64,000 bases of DNA. Source: JACPNO01 sp963825405 (lineage in GTDB: Bacteria; Acidobacteriota; Terriglobia; Bryobacterales; Bryobacteraceae). A program made the translations under genes and the position numbers. The notes beneath the pieces are model-generated. The model searched no databases. It was given only the letters and a program-made list of their open reading frames with translations, and had not been told where the DNA came from. Positions 26,997-36,164 of this stretch are shown here, one piece after another. Each line of letters starts with the position of its first letter. Positions within the stretch are counted from its first letter, which is position 1. Location: positions 806,001-870,000 of the forward strand of contig CAWGTB010000003.1 of assembly GCA_963825405.1 (NCBI GenBank), read 5' to 3'.

Positions 26997-28992
26997 ATGA
27001 AGCCCAAGCGCGCGAGCGAAGTGGAAGAGCTCCGGGCCGAACTGCGCCGTCACGAGCACTTGTATTACGTGCTCGATAAGCCCGAGATCAGCGATGCCGA
27101 ATACGACGCGCTGATGAACCGTCTCAAAGCGCTGGAGGCTGAGCATCCGGAGTTAGCGACGCCCGATTCGCCCACCCAGCGCGTAGGCGGCAAGCCGCGC
27201 GAGGGATTCGTCAAAGTCGAGCACACCTCGCGCATGTTGAGCCTGGACAATGCGCTGAGCGAGGATGAGCTACGCGCCTTCGACACACGCGTGCGGGATC
27301 TGTTGGCCGGCGCACCGTTGCGCTACGTGGCGGAGTTGAAGCTGGATGGGCTCTCCATGGCCGCGCACTATCGTGACGGCGTCTTTGTTCAAGCCGTGAC
27401 GCGCGGCGATGGAAGGGTGGGCGAAGAGGTCACTGAAAATGCGCGCACCATCCGGTCGCTTCCGTTAAACGTGCCTTCGCAAAAAGCGGCCTTCGAAGCG
27501 CGCGGCGAAACGGTGATGAACCGGCGCGCGTTCGAGCTGCTCAATGCCAGCCGAGATGCCCAGAGCCAGTCGCGCTTTGCCAATCCGCGCAATGCCGCAG
27601 CCGGATCGCTGCGCGTGCTTGACCCTTCCATCACCGCCTCACGCCGCCTGGATTTTTACGCGTACTTTCTGTTTCAAGACGGCCGTCCCATGCACGCCAC
27701 TCAGTGGGAATCGCTCGATGCGCTGGTGGAGATGGGTTTCAAAGTGAACCCGCAGCGCAAGCTGTGCAAGAGTTTCGATGAGCTGCTGGCGTTTTGCAAT
27801 TCCTGGGAAGCCAAGCGTGAGCAGCTGCCGTATGAGATCGATGGCGTAGTGGTGAAAGTGGATTCCGTCGCGCAGCAGGAACAGCTCGGCTATACCGCCA
27901 AAGCGCCGCGCTGGGCCATCGCCTATAAATACGCCGCGCGGCAAGCTGTTACGGTCGTTGAGAACATCGAGCGTGCAGGTGGGACGAACCGGCGCGCTCA
28001 CCCCGGTCGCGGACCTAAAGCCGGTCGAGGTGGGCGGCGTCACGGTCTCCCGTGCCACCCTCCACAACGAGGACGAGATCGAGCGCCTGGGCTTGCGTAT
28101 TGGCGATTCGGTGGTGATCGAACGCTCCGGCGACGTGATTCCCAAAGTGGTGCGTGTGCATACGCAGGGCTCCCCGCGGCGGCGCTTCCACATGCCGAAG
28201 CATTGCCCCGTGTGCGGCGGCCACATCGTGCGCGAAGAGGGCGAATCGGCCAGCCGCTGCATCAATACCAATTGTCCGGCGCGCCTGAAGGAATCCATTC
28301 TGCATTTCTCCGCGCGCTCGGTGATGAATATCGATGGCCTGGGCGACGCGCTGGTCGATCAGTTGGTGGACCGCAAACTGGTGACCAGCGTGGCCGATCT
28401 GTACGATCTCACCATCGAACAACTTGCCGATCTCGAGCGCATGGGCAAACTCTCGGCCGGCAATCTGATGCGGAATATCGACAAGTCGAGGCAGAATCCG
28501 CTGCCGCGTGTGCTCAACGCTCTAGGAATTCGCTTCGTCGGTGAACGCACCGCCATTTTTCTGGCGGAAGCATTTGGCGATCTCGACCGTATCGCCGCTG
28601 CCAGCCCGAATGAGCTGCAGCTAGCCGAAGAGGTCGGCCCCAAGGTCGCGGAAAGTATTTATCTTTTCTTTCACGAGCCGAGCAATCAGAAACTGGTGGA
28701 ACGGCTGCGTGCCGCGGGTCTGCAGTTCACTTATCGCGTGAAGCGCAAGGCAGGTGGACCGCTGGCCGGGATGACGTTCGTGCTCACCGGCACGCTGCCC
28801 AGCCTCACGCGCGAGGACGCAAAGGCGCGCATCGAAGCCGCGGGTGGAAAAGTTGCGAGCGCAGTGAGCCGCAAAACCAGCCATCTGGTTGCGGGCGAGG
28901 ACGCCGGCTCCAAACTGGACAAGGCGCGCACCCTCGGCGTGTCGGTGATCGATGAGACCCGCTTGCTCGAAATGTTAGGCGCGGGGCGCTGA
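26997..28992 (+). CDS. ligA: NAD-dependent DNA ligase LigA (one frameshift)
   Basis: Seals nicks during replication and repair using NAD. Domains in order: Ia (HEHLYYVLDKPEISDAEYD), adenylation with the nucleophile Lys in VAELKLDGLSM (about residue 115), OB fold, zinc finger (CPVCGGHIVREEGESASRC, then CPARLKE), helix-hairpin-helix repeats and a C-terminal BRCT (GMTFVLTGTLPSLTREDAK). The frame breaks at about 27972. Removing one C turns ENIERAGGTNR into ENIEVQVGRTGALTPVADLK, the conserved OB-fold start. Because the gene is essential in nearly all bacteria and every other motif is intact, this is almost certainly a sequence error. Repaired length is about 665 residues, normal for LigA. Confidence 0.95.
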
Positions 28993-28995
28993 CCG

Positions 28996-29436
28996 ATGTC
29001 GCGGCGCTTCACACTCATCGAGGCCGAAAGCCTGCTCCCGGCAGTTCGGAAAAATATCCAGGAGGCTGTTTCCAGCAAGACGCAGTACCAGGAAGCCGAG
29101 GAGTTTCTGCAATCGCTCGCGCAGCGCGTGATGCTGATGGGAGGCGTGGTGCTGGATCGCGAAGGCATCCGCGAAATGCGTGAGCGGCGTGATGAAAGCG
29201 GGCAGCGTCTCAAGACCGCGCTGGAGGAACTGCAGGAAATCGGCTGCCTGGTGAAGGATCTCGACACCGGCCTCGTGGATTTCCCCACGTTGTTTCGCGG
29301 CGAGGAAGTTTACCTGTGCTGGAAACTGGGCGAAGCGGGTATCACGTTCTGGCACGGAGTGAGTGAAGGCTTCGCCGGGCGCAAACCCATCGATCAGGAT
29401 TTTCTGGACCACCATCGGGGCGACGCGACGAATTGA
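28996..29436 (+). CDS. DUF2203 family protein
   Basis: A 146-residue cytoplasmic protein. It carries the DUF2203 pattern: FTLIEAESLLPAVRKNIQ at the start, a helical middle (GIREMRERRDESGQRLKTAL), and the signature DTGLVDFPTLFRGEEVYLCW, then GITFWHGVSEGFAGRKPI. The family's function is unknown. It follows ligA by 3 bases, so co-transcription is likely. A strong hairpin terminator follows directly. Confidence 0.85.
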   Translation: MSRRFTLIEAESLLPAVRKNIQEAVSSKTQYQEAEEFLQSLAQRVMLMGGVVLDREGIREMRERRDESGQRLKTALEELQEIGCLVKDLDTGLVDFPTLFRGEEVYLCWKLGEAGITFWHGVSEGFAGRKPIDQDFLDHHRGDATN

Positions 29437-29438
29437 GA

Positions 29439-29465
29439 AAAGGGCGGGTTTGAAACCCGCCCTTT
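29439..29465. terminator. Bidirectional hairpin terminator
   Basis: A perfect 13-base stem, AAAGGGCGGGTTT at 29439-29451 paired with 29453-29465, around a single G. It lies between the convergent DUF2203 and permease genes, flanked by short A and T runs on each strand. Confidence 0.85.
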
Positions 29466-29473
29466 GTCGCTAA

Positions 29474-30871
29474 CTAGGCGTCTGGCGCCGTGGGCTTAAA
29501 CGTGTAGCGGTACACGAGCGCGCCGAGGGCAATCGTGCCGAGCGCGGCCAGGGACGCATTACGACTCCAGATAAAACCGAATACACACATGCCCGTCCCC
29601 ACCAGGACGTACGCAGCGGGAATCAGTGGATAGGCAAAATTCAGCGCGGGCAGCGTGCGCCAGCCCGGCCGGCGGCGGAACACAAACACGCTGGCCACCG
29701 CAGCCACGGTGAAAAACGTCAGGCTGAAGCCGATGTAGATCATCAATTGCGGAAACGGCGTCAGCGTCATCAGCATCGCGCACACACCTTGCGCGATGAT
29801 GGCCGCGACCGGCGTGCGCCACGTCGGATCCACCTTGGCCGCCGCCGGAAAAAACGCCCGGTTCTTGGCCATGGCGTAATACACCCGCGGGCCGATGGTC
29901 ACCATGGCATTGACGGTCGACGTGATAGCCAGCGCCATCAGCGCGGCGAACAGGCCGGCCACGTTCGGGCCGAACAGCCGCGAGGCCGAGAGCGATCCCA
30001 CCGCCACCACGCCCTTCATGGTTTCAAGCGGCGTGGCGTAAATGAAAACCAGGTTCAGGCCCAGATACAGCATCGCGACGATCGCCGTCCCCACCGCGAG
30101 CGCCGCCGGCAGCGTACGCTCGGGATTTTTCACTTCCTCCGCGACGTAGGTTGCCGCGTTCCAGCCGCTGTACGCCACCATAATCCACAGCAGGCTGATC
30201 ATGAACTGCACCGGTAGCGTGGTGGTCGAAGTACGCACCGCGTGGGTGGCGAAATTTCCCCAGTCGCCCGCTCCCGACAAGAATCCGAACAAAATAAAAG
30301 CAAGAATGACAGCGATTTTGATTCCGGTGAGCGCGTTCTGCACTTTGGCCGTCCGGCCCACGCCCAGGCAGTTCAGCACGACGAATCCGGCGATCAGCAG
30401 CGATGCCAGCAACTGCGCGCCGCCCACCTTGAAGGAATATTCGCCCGAGCCGACCACATAAGCCGCGCTGGCCTGGCGGAAGACGGGAAAGAAATATCCG
30501 ACGTAATCTGCAAATGCGAGCGCAGCAGCGGCGATAGGCGCGGAGAATCCGCCGAAGAAGGAAACCCAGCCGGTCATGAATCCCCAGGTCGGTCCGTAGG
30601 CGCGGGTGAGGTAGACGTACTCGCCGCCGGAGCTGGGAAAATTCATGCCCAGTTCGGAATAGGTGAGCGCGCCGCACAGGGCGAAGAGCGCGCCGGCGGT
30701 CCAGACCAGCAGGATCAGGCGCGCATCGCCGAGATCGCCCGCCATGAAACCGGTGGTGGCAAAGATGCCAGTGCCCACCATGTTTGAAACCACCAGGGCG
30801 GTGGCGCTGATGAATCCCAATTGCCGTAGCAGCGAGGACGGTTGCACCATCCGCTGGGTAGACGTGGCCAT
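29474..30871 (-). CDS. APC-superfamily amino acid permease
   Basis: A membrane transporter of about 465 residues with 12 or so hydrophobic helices. The N-terminus FISATALVVSNMVGTGIFAT carries the G-x-G-I-F unwound helix 1 that binds substrate amine and carboxylate in APC transporters. ALTYSELGMNFPSSGGEYVY is the conserved helix-3 region. The start at ATG 30871 is supported by GGGAGG upstream on the minus strand. The closest visible type is the basic/neutral amino acid:polyamine antiporter/LAT-like branch, but the substrate is not defined. It is transcribed away from maf with 22 bases between them, and may share its promoter. Confidence 0.9.
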   Translation of the reverse strand: MATSTQRMVQPSSLLRQLGFISATALVVSNMVGTGIFATTGFMAGDLGDARLILLVWTAGALFALCGALTYSELGMNFPSSGGEYVYLTRAYGPTWGFMTGWVSFFGGFSAPIAAAALAFADYVGYFFPVFRQASAAYVVGSGEYSFKVGGAQLLASLLIAGFVVLNCLGVGRTAKVQNALTGIKIAVILAFILFGFLSGAGDWGNFATHAVRTSTTTLPVQFMISLLWIMVAYSGWNAATYVAEEVKNPERTLPAALAVGTAIVAMLYLGLNLVFIYATPLETMKGVVAVGSLSASRLFGPNVAGLFAALMALAITSTVNAMVTIGPRVYYAMAKNRAFFPAAAKVDPTWRTPVAAIIAQGVCAMLMTLTPFPQLMIYIGFSLTFFTVAAVASVFVFRRRPGWRTLPALNFAYPLIPAAYVLVGTGMCVFGFIWSRNASLAALGTIALGALVYRYTFKPTAPDA

Positions 30872-30893
30872 GAGCGGCCTCCCGATTCTCGGT

Positions 30894-31445
30894 TCATTGT
30901 ACGTGTTCGCGCAGATGCTGGTAAACCCAGTCGATCGGCAATCCCACGACGTTGGCGTAGGAGCCCTCGATGCGCGTGATGTAGCGCGAGGCGAGGCCTT
31001 GGATGGCGTAGGCGCCGGCTTTGTCCATCGGCTCACCGCTGGCCACGTACGCGGCGATCTCTTCCGCGGAAAGCACCGCGAACCAGACGCGCGTCACCGT
31101 CGATCCGCACGCGAGACCGTTCTGCCGCCGCAGGCAAACGCCGGTGATCACTTCATGCTGACGGTCCGAGAGCAGTTGCAGCATGCGGGCCGCGTCGGCG
31201 GTGTCAGCCGGTTTGCCCAGAATGCAGCCATCGATTACGACAACAGTATCGGCGCCGAGCACGATATCCTCCGCGCCGGCTTCGACGGCAAGGGCCTTAG
31301 CGCGCGCCAGTCGCTCGACGCAGGCCTGCGGCGATTCGCCGGTGAGCGGCGTTTCATCCACTGCCGAGGGACGAATGACGAATTCGAATCCGGCCTGCTT
31401 GAGAATCTCGGCGCGGCGAGGCGATTGAGAAGCCAGGATCAGCAT
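30894..31445 (-). CDS. maf: Maf-family nucleoside triphosphate pyrophosphatase
   Basis: A 183-residue house-cleaning NTPase that hydrolyses modified or non-canonical nucleotides such as dTTP/UTP derivatives. The signature SQSPRRAEILKQAGF is present at the start with the conserved S-x-x-R-R. VLGADTVVV supplies the catalytic Asp, and CILGKPADTADAARML, GPMDKAGAYAIQG-like sequence and YANVVGLP complete the family. The gene lies 4 bases after the DUF1684 gene on the same strand. Confidence 0.93.
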   Translation of the reverse strand: MLILASQSPRRAEILKQAGFEFVIRPSAVDETPLTGESPQACVERLARAKALAVEAGAEDIVLGADTVVVIDGCILGKPADTADAARMLQLLSDRQHEVITGVCLRRQNGLACGSTVTRVWFAVLSAEEIAAYVASGEPMDKAGAYAIQGLASRYITRIEGSYANVVGLPIDWVYQHLREHVQ

Positions 31446-31449
31446 GCCG

Positions 31450-32331
31450 CTATTTCGAATGCGCTTCGCGTTTGAAATTCAATTCGCCGGCTTCGATGCG
31501 CACGCTGAGCGAATTTTGTTGCGGTGGCAGCGGGCAAGTCGCATAAGCGGTGAACGCGCAGGGAGGATTGTGAGCGCGGTTGAAATCCAGAACTACTTTG
31601 CCGTCGCGCGGCATGTTGGCGTAGAGAAAGCGGCCCGCGGGATAGGTCTGCTTACCGCTTGTGAGATCGCGGAACATGAAGAATAGCTGATCGTCTTCGG
31701 TGACGGGATCCAGGCGATACTCTTTGCCGCGCAAAGTGAAGGTCACGTAGCCGGGGCTGGGGGTCGGCGTGGTCTCGCCCAGAACATCGGCGATCGGAAT
31801 CATCTTCGGCTCGGGGTACGCAACAAACGCTGCCGTGATTCGGTATTCCTCTTTCACCGGAAACCAGCCAAGTCCTGGAAAATTGTGGCGCGATGGGCTG
31901 GCGTTATCCCACAAACGAATTCCGAAGCGCTGCCCGCGCACCAGCACCTGCATGGAGAGATTCCCCAGCGTGACCATGGCCGTCGCCTCCGCGGTATCGG
32001 GAGCAAGGTAGCGCGAGGTAGCGGGTTTTCCGTTGAGCTGGATTTCTACGCCGCGTTCGATGTTCAGCCAGACTTTGCCTTCATGCAATTCGAAGCTGCC
32101 CGCCAGAGGAAGCGCGCCTGTAGGCAGGCGAATTTCGTTGGCCTCCGCCGAGCCGAATCGATTCAAGCCATCTTTCAGCCAAAAGAGTCCTGCGACGGAA
32201 AGCCATCCGTTGTCTTTTTTCAGGCCAGTCTCATAATTGCGCCGCCAGTTCACCATCTGCGATTGATAGCCCGGATCGCTGGCGCTCAGCAGAAAGGCGG
32301 CGAGCAGGAGGCATGAAAAGCGGGAAAACAT
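31450..32331 (-). CDS. Exported DUF1684 domain protein
   Basis: A 293-residue protein with a signal peptide (FSCLLLAAFLLSAS). The DUF1684 fold is recognised by WRRNYETGLKKDNGWLSVAG and LFWLKDGLNRFGSAEA at the N-terminus and VVLDFNRAHNPPCAFTAYAT, CPLPPQQNSLSVRIEAGEL at the C-terminus. The molecular function of the family is unknown. It is directly upstream of maf on the minus strand and diverges from the DUF721 gene, with a family B repeat in the space between. Confidence 0.88.
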   Translation of the reverse strand: MFSRFSCLLLAAFLLSASDPGYQSQMVNWRRNYETGLKKDNGWLSVAGLFWLKDGLNRFGSAEANEIRLPTGALPLAGSFELHEGKVWLNIERGVEIQLNGKPATSRYLAPDTAEATAMVTLGNLSMQVLVRGQRFGIRLWDNASPSRHNFPGLGWFPVKEEYRITAAFVAYPEPKMIPIADVLGETTPTPSPGYVTFTLRGKEYRLDPVTEDDQLFFMFRDLTSGKQTYPAGRFLYANMPRDGKVVLDFNRAHNPPCAFTAYATCPLPPQQNSLSVRIEAGELNFKREAHSK

Positions 32332-32370
32332 GCGGAATTCGCGACCAGTCTAGCACAGGGCCAAGAAAAA

Positions 32371-32463
32371 CATTTCTCGCAGAGACGCAGAGTACGCAGA
32401 GAACAACCACCTAATATTTTCTTACGGGTTTCTCTGCGTTCTCTGCGTCTCTGCGAGAAACGT
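32371..32463. repeat. Family B palindromic repeat, copy 4
   Basis: Left arm CTCGCAGAGACGCAGAG (about 32375-32391) with a TACGCAGAGAA extension. The right arm, about 32429-32462, is its inverted copy (TCTGCGTCTCTGCGAGAAA). It sits in the divergent space between the DUF1684 and DUF721 genes. Confidence 0.85.
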
Positions 32464-32505
32464 TTTTGTCTTTCCTACATGCTAAAATGTGTTATCCCGG
32501 ACAGC

Positions 32506-32910
32506 ATGCAACGTCTCAGCAACGTCATGGGGAAGATGAGATTCCCCGACGAAACGGTCAGCGTCGAACAGGTGGCTTGCGCGGCTTGGCCCGCGGCGGT
32601 TGGCCGCCGGATTGCCGCCAAGGCGCGAGCCGTGAAGCTGGTCCGGTCCCACCTGGTGGTCGAAGTGGAAGACGCTGTATGGCAGCACCAGTTGTTCGCG
32701 CTGCGTCATCAGATCCGCCGCAAACTAGAGCAGAATCTCGGCGCCGGCATCGTGGAAGACATCGAGTTTCGCGTGGTTCCCGCGCGGCGTGAACCCGAGC
32801 GCGCCCGCACCATGACCACCGCACCGGCGCGCGTCGACGACGCCGAAGCCATCGCCGACCCGGTGCTGCGCCGCATCTACAAGGCCGCCCGCGGAAAGAA
32901 ATCGGCGTGA
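32506..32910 (+). CDS. DUF721 (DciA-like) protein
   Basis: A 134-residue basic protein. The N-terminal part has the DUF721 pattern: VEQVACAAWPAAVGRRIA, then LVVEVEDAVWQHQLFALRHQ and IRRKLEQNLGAGIVEDIEFR. In bacteria lacking DnaC, DciA of this family helps load the replicative helicase; whether this one does so is inferred. A frame start at ATG 32479 is possible, but ATG 32506 is closer to the conserved region. TAAAAT at 32483-32488 may be the -10. The stop overlaps gatC by 4 bases (GTGA). Confidence 0.85.
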   Translation: MQRLSNVMGKMRFPDETVSVEQVACAAWPAAVGRRIAAKARAVKLVRSHLVVEVEDAVWQHQLFALRHQIRRKLEQNLGAGIVEDIEFRVVPARREPERARTMTTAPARVDDAEAIADPVLRRIYKAARGKKSA

Positions 32911-33206
32911 GAATTACCGAAGACGAGGTGCGCTACGTGGCCGAACTGGCCAATCTCACGCTCACCGACACCGAAGTGCAAAAATTCCGCACGGATCTCG
33001 ACGAAATTCTGACTCACGTCGACCGGCTCAATCAGCTCGATACTACCGGCGTCGAGCCCATGGCCCAGGTGTTGTACGACGCCGACGAAACCGCCACCCT
33101 GCGCGCGGACCGCGAGCGCAGGACGCTGGGCAACGAAGCGGCCCTGGCCAACGCCCCGCTCAAAGGCGCGGGCTATTTCAAAGTGCCGGAAGTCATCAAG
33201 AAGTAA
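32907..33206 (+). CDS. gatC: Aspartyl/glutamyl-tRNA amidotransferase subunit C
   Basis: The small 99-residue subunit of the GatCAB amidotransferase, which converts misacylated Glu-tRNA(Gln) or Asp-tRNA(Asn). It wraps around GatA. The pattern RITEDEVRYVAELANLTLTD and RTDLDEILTHVDRLNQLDT, then GVEPMAQVL is complete. It begins with GTG overlapping the DUF721 stop by four bases and touches gatA by one base (TAATG). gatB is not in this window. Confidence 0.93.
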   Translation: MRITEDEVRYVAELANLTLTDTEVQKFRTDLDEILTHVDRLNQLDTTGVEPMAQVLYDADETATLRADRERRTLGNEAALANAPLKGAGYFKVPEVIKK

Positions 33207-34648
33207 TGCACATTCCCTCGCTCAGCATCGCGGAAATCCAGAAGGGCTTGCACGCCCGCACCTTCAGCGCGGCGGAACTGGCCATCGAAGCCTTGCGCTA
33301 CGCCGAGACCGAAAATCCCAAGACCAATGCTTACCTGACGTTTTCTGCCGTGCGGGCGATGGCGGCGGCCGATCGCGTGGATCAAGCCCTGGCGCGCGGC
33401 GACGACCCTGGGCCGCTGGCCGGCGTGCCGGTCGCGGTGAAAGATGTGATCGTGACGCAAGGTGTTCGCACCACCTGCGGCTCGCGGCTACTCGAACATT
33501 ACATCCCGCCCTACGATGCCACGGCGGTGGTGCGTTTGGAGCGCGCCGGCGCGGTGATTATCGGCAAAGCCAATTGCGACGAATTCGCCATGGGATCCTC
33601 CAACGAGAATTCGGCGTTCGGTCCGGTGCGCAATCCGCATGCGCTTGATCGCGTGCCGGGCGGATCGAGCGGCGGTTCGGCAGCGGCGGTGGCGCAAGGC
33701 ACTGCGGTGGCGGCGTTGGGCTCGGACACGGGTGGGTCGATTCGCCAGCCGGCGTCTTTCTGCGGAGTGGTAGGTGTGACGCCGACCTACGGCCGCGTTT
33801 CCCGTTACGGGCTGACGGCATTCGCCAGTTCGCTCGATCACATTGGGCCGCTGGCGCGCAGCGTCCGTGACGCCGCCCTCGTGCTCGAAGCCATTGCCGG
33901 CCGCGACGAAATGGATTCGACTTCCGCCGACGCGCCCGTGCCGCACTATGCCGCCGGCCTTGATGGCAACGTAAAAGGCATGAAACTCGGGTTGCCCCGT
34001 GAGTATCTAACTGGGTTGACGAGCGAAACGGGCGCGCTGCTTCATGCCGCTATCGAGGTGTTGAAAAAGCTGGGCTGCGAAGTGCGCGAAATCAGTTTGC
34101 CCAATACGGAATACGCCATCGCCTGTTATTACGTGATCGCCACCGCCGAGGCCAGCTCCAACCTGGCGCGTTATGACGGCGTGCGCTACACGTTCCGCTC
34201 GCGGTCCTCCGAAAGCCTGCGCGATATGTACCGCAATACGCGCGGCGAAGGATTTGGCGCTGAATGCAAGCGGCGCATTATGCTGGGAACTTACGTGCTT
34301 AGCTCCGGTTATTACGAAGCTTACTACCGCAAAGCGCAGAAAGCCCGCAGCATCATTGCTCGGGATTTCAGCGAGGCGTTCGCTCAAGTGGACGCCATTG
34401 TGGCCCCTGTCTCGCCGTTCCCTGCTTTCAAACTGGGCGAGAAAATCGATGACCCCATGGCCATGTATTTGTCCGACATTTACACCATTACCGGAGATCT
34501 CGCCGGAGTGCCCTGCATGAGCGTGCCTTGTGGCCAGACCGCCGACGGACTTCCGGTGGGCATGCAAATTCTGACACGGCATTTCGATGAAGGGCGGATG
34601 TTGCGCCTTGCCGACGCTTTTGAACGGGCTGGCGCGACCGCCGGCTGA
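33206..34648 (+). CDS. gatA: Glutamyl-tRNA(Gln) amidotransferase subunit A
   Basis: The amidase subunit of GatCAB, releasing ammonia from glutamine or asparagine. 480 residues, intact. The catalytic Ser-cisSer-Lys triad is recognisable: Lys in GVPVAVKDVIVT and the Gly/Ser-rich VPGGSSGGSAAAVAQG and GSDTGGSIRQPASFCG. It starts one base into the gatC stop. A downstream region with CKRRIMLGTYVLSSGYYEAY is typical of GatA. sod follows after 21 bases with an AAGGAG ribosome binding site. Confidence 0.96.
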   Translation: MHIPSLSIAEIQKGLHARTFSAAELAIEALRYAETENPKTNAYLTFSAVRAMAAADRVDQALARGDDPGPLAGVPVAVKDVIVTQGVRTTCGSRLLEHYIPPYDATAVVRLERAGAVIIGKANCDEFAMGSSNENSAFGPVRNPHALDRVPGGSSGGSAAAVAQGTAVAALGSDTGGSIRQPASFCGVVGVTPTYGRVSRYGLTAFASSLDHIGPLARSVRDAALVLEAIAGRDEMDSTSADAPVPHYAAGLDGNVKGMKLGLPREYLTGLTSETGALLHAAIEVLKKLGCEVREISLPNTEYAIACYYVIATAEASSNLARYDGVRYTFRSRSSESLRDMYRNTRGEGFGAECKRRIMLGTYVLSSGYYEAYYRKAQKARSIIARDFSEAFAQVDAIVAPVSPFPAFKLGEKIDDPMAMYLSDIYTITGDLAGVPCMSVPCGQTADGLPVGMQILTRHFDEGRMLRLADAFERAGATAG

Positions 34649-34669
34649 AACTTTCACAAGGAGAAAAAT

Positions 34670-35272
34670 ATGCCATTCACACTGCCACCGCTCCCCTACG
34701 CCGTTGACGCCTTGGAGCCTCACATCGACAAAATGACCATGGAAATTCACCATGGCAAGCACCACAACGCGTACGTGACCAATCTGAATAAGGCGCTGGA
34801 ATCGGCGCCGACGCTCGCCGGCAAAACCGTCGAGGAATTGCTGGCCAACAATTGCGCCATCGTGCCGGAAAATATCCGCACCGCCGTGCGCAATAACGGC
34901 GGCGGCCATATCAATCATTCGATGTTCTGGCAGATCATGGGGCCTAACGCTGGCGGGCCGCCCAGCGGGAAACTCGGCGATGCCATCAACACCGCCTTCG
35001 GCAGCTTCGATGCCTTCAAGGAAAAGGTCAATACGGCCGCAGCAACGCGTTTCGGCTCCGGTTGGGCCTGGCTGGTGAAGAACTCGGCCGGCGCGCTCGA
35101 GGTTTATTCCACCGCCAACCAGGACAGCCCGGTGATGGAAGGCAAGCAGGCCATCATGGGAATCGATGTCTGGGAACACGCGTATTATCTGAAATACCAG
35201 AACCGCCGTCCGGATTATTGTGGCGCGTGGTGGAACGTGGTGAATTGGGCGGAAGTCGCCAAGAGATTCTAA
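34670..35272 (+). CDS. Superoxide dismutase, Fe/Mn family
   Basis: Converts superoxide to hydrogen peroxide and oxygen in the cytoplasm. 200 residues. Metal ligands: the first His in MEIHHGKHHNAYV, the second in GGGHINHSMFW, and Asp plus His in MGIDVWEHAYYLKYQ. The C-terminus NVVNWAEVAKRF is typical. The GGHINHSMFW form is found in Mn- and cambialistic enzymes, but the metal is not certain. AAGGAG at 34660-34665 gives a strong ribosome binding site. A family A half-repeat begins 6 bases after the stop. Confidence 0.95.
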   Translation: MPFTLPPLPYAVDALEPHIDKMTMEIHHGKHHNAYVTNLNKALESAPTLAGKTVEELLANNCAIVPENIRTAVRNNGGGHINHSMFWQIMGPNAGGPPSGKLGDAINTAFGSFDAFKEKVNTAAATRFGSGWAWLVKNSAGALEVYSTANQDSPVMEGKQAIMGIDVWEHAYYLKYQNRRPDYCGAWWNVVNWAEVAKRF

Positions 35273-35277
35273 GCAAA

Positions 35278-35299
35278 GTGGGGCAGGTCCCCGACCTGC
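35278..35299. repeat. Family A repeat, single arm (copy 3)
   Basis: An exact copy of the 22-base left arm of the family A element, without a second inverted arm downstream. Its internal palindrome CAGGTC-CCC-GACCTG can still form a small hairpin. It lies 6 bases after the sod stop. Confidence 0.8.
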
Positions 35300-35333
35300 C
35301 CACCACCTGTCATAGACAGTTCACTTTTTCGTA

Positions 35334-35349
35334 ATTGTTCTGTAACAAT
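35334..35349. promoter_or_regulatory. Perfect inverted repeat ATTGTTCTGTAACAAT, possible operator of the PhoB-like gene
   Basis: A 16-base perfect palindrome (ATTGTT-CTGT-AACAAT) 32 bases upstream of ATG 35382. A CTGTCAT Pho-box half-site lies at 35307-35313, with a weak second half (AGTTCAC) 11 bases on. Autoregulation by the regulator below is possible, not shown. Confidence 0.35.
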
Positions 35350-35381
35350 GGTCGCGCTATCTTCAAGGCAGGTATGGCGGC

Positions 35382-36083
35382 ATGCGAACTATCCTACTGA
35401 TCGAAGACGACAGCGATCTGTTCACGCTGCTTAAGTACAACATCGAAAAGGAAGGGTTTCGCCTGGTCGGCTCGCAGACCGGGCGCGGCGCCGTCGATCT
35501 CTGCCGGCGCGAGAAGCCCGATCTGATCGTGCTGGACATCATGCTGCCGGATTCCGACGGCTTGGAAATCTGCCGCGGCATTCGCAGCAATCCGGATTTG
35601 GCGCATATTCCAGTGATTTTTCTGACCGCGCGCGCCTCCGAAACCGACCGCATTCTCGGCCTGGAGCTCGGCGCCAACGACTATATCGTCAAGCCCTTTT
35701 CCGTGCGCGAGTTAATCGCCAGAATCCGCAACCAGTTCCGGCCCCAGAGTCCGCCGGCCCGGGTCTTGCGCGCCGAGGGCCTGGAGCTCGATCGCACCAG
35801 CATGCGCGTGAAACTCCACGGCAAGCCGCTTACCCTGACCGCCACCGAATTCCGCCTGCTCGAATTCTTCATGAGCCGTCCCGGCACCGTCTTCAGCCGC
35901 GAGCAACTGCTCGATTCGGTCTGGGGAATGGACCGCGCCGTCACCGACCGCACCGTCGATGTCCACGTGCTGCGCCTCCGGCAAAAGGTGGAATGCGACC
36001 CGGCGAATCCACTGTTGATCCGCTCTGTGCGCGGCTTCGGGTACCTGTTCGAGGCCAGCGCCGCTGCCGAAGTGTCCAGTTAG
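35382..36083 (+). CDS. OmpR/PhoB-family response regulator, orphan
   Basis: A 233-residue winged-helix transcription regulator. The receiver domain has the acidic pair in TILLIEDDSD, the phosphorylated Asp in IVLDIMLPDSDGLE (about residue 52), Thr in IFLTARASE and Lys in ANDYIVKPFSVRE. The DNA-binding domain contains LTATEFRLLEFFMSRPGTVF, then REQLLDSVWG, and ends in TVDVHVLRLRQKVE and SVRGFGYLFE. The form is closest to PhoB. No histidine kinase, phoU or pst gene is adjacent, so the partner is unknown. A 16-base palindrome and a CTGTCAT half-site are in the upstream region. Confidence 0.92.
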   Translation: MRTILLIEDDSDLFTLLKYNIEKEGFRLVGSQTGRGAVDLCRREKPDLIVLDIMLPDSDGLEICRGIRSNPDLAHIPVIFLTARASETDRILGLELGANDYIVKPFSVRELIARIRNQFRPQSPPARVLRAEGLELDRTSMRVKLHGKPLTLTATEFRLLEFFMSRPGTVFSREQLLDSVWGMDRAVTDRTVDVHVLRLRQKVECDPANPLLIRSVRGFGYLFEASAAAEVSS

Positions 36084-36164
36084 AAACAAACCTTAAATCC
36101 TGTATAATCCTAGGCTCTGGGCCCTGGGATATACTGAAATCTGAAATCCAATTGAGTCTAGCTG

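Noticed and set aside
35305..35324. Complete Pho box upstream of the response regulator
   Set aside because: Only the first CTGTCAT half matches; the second half agrees at about four of seven positions.
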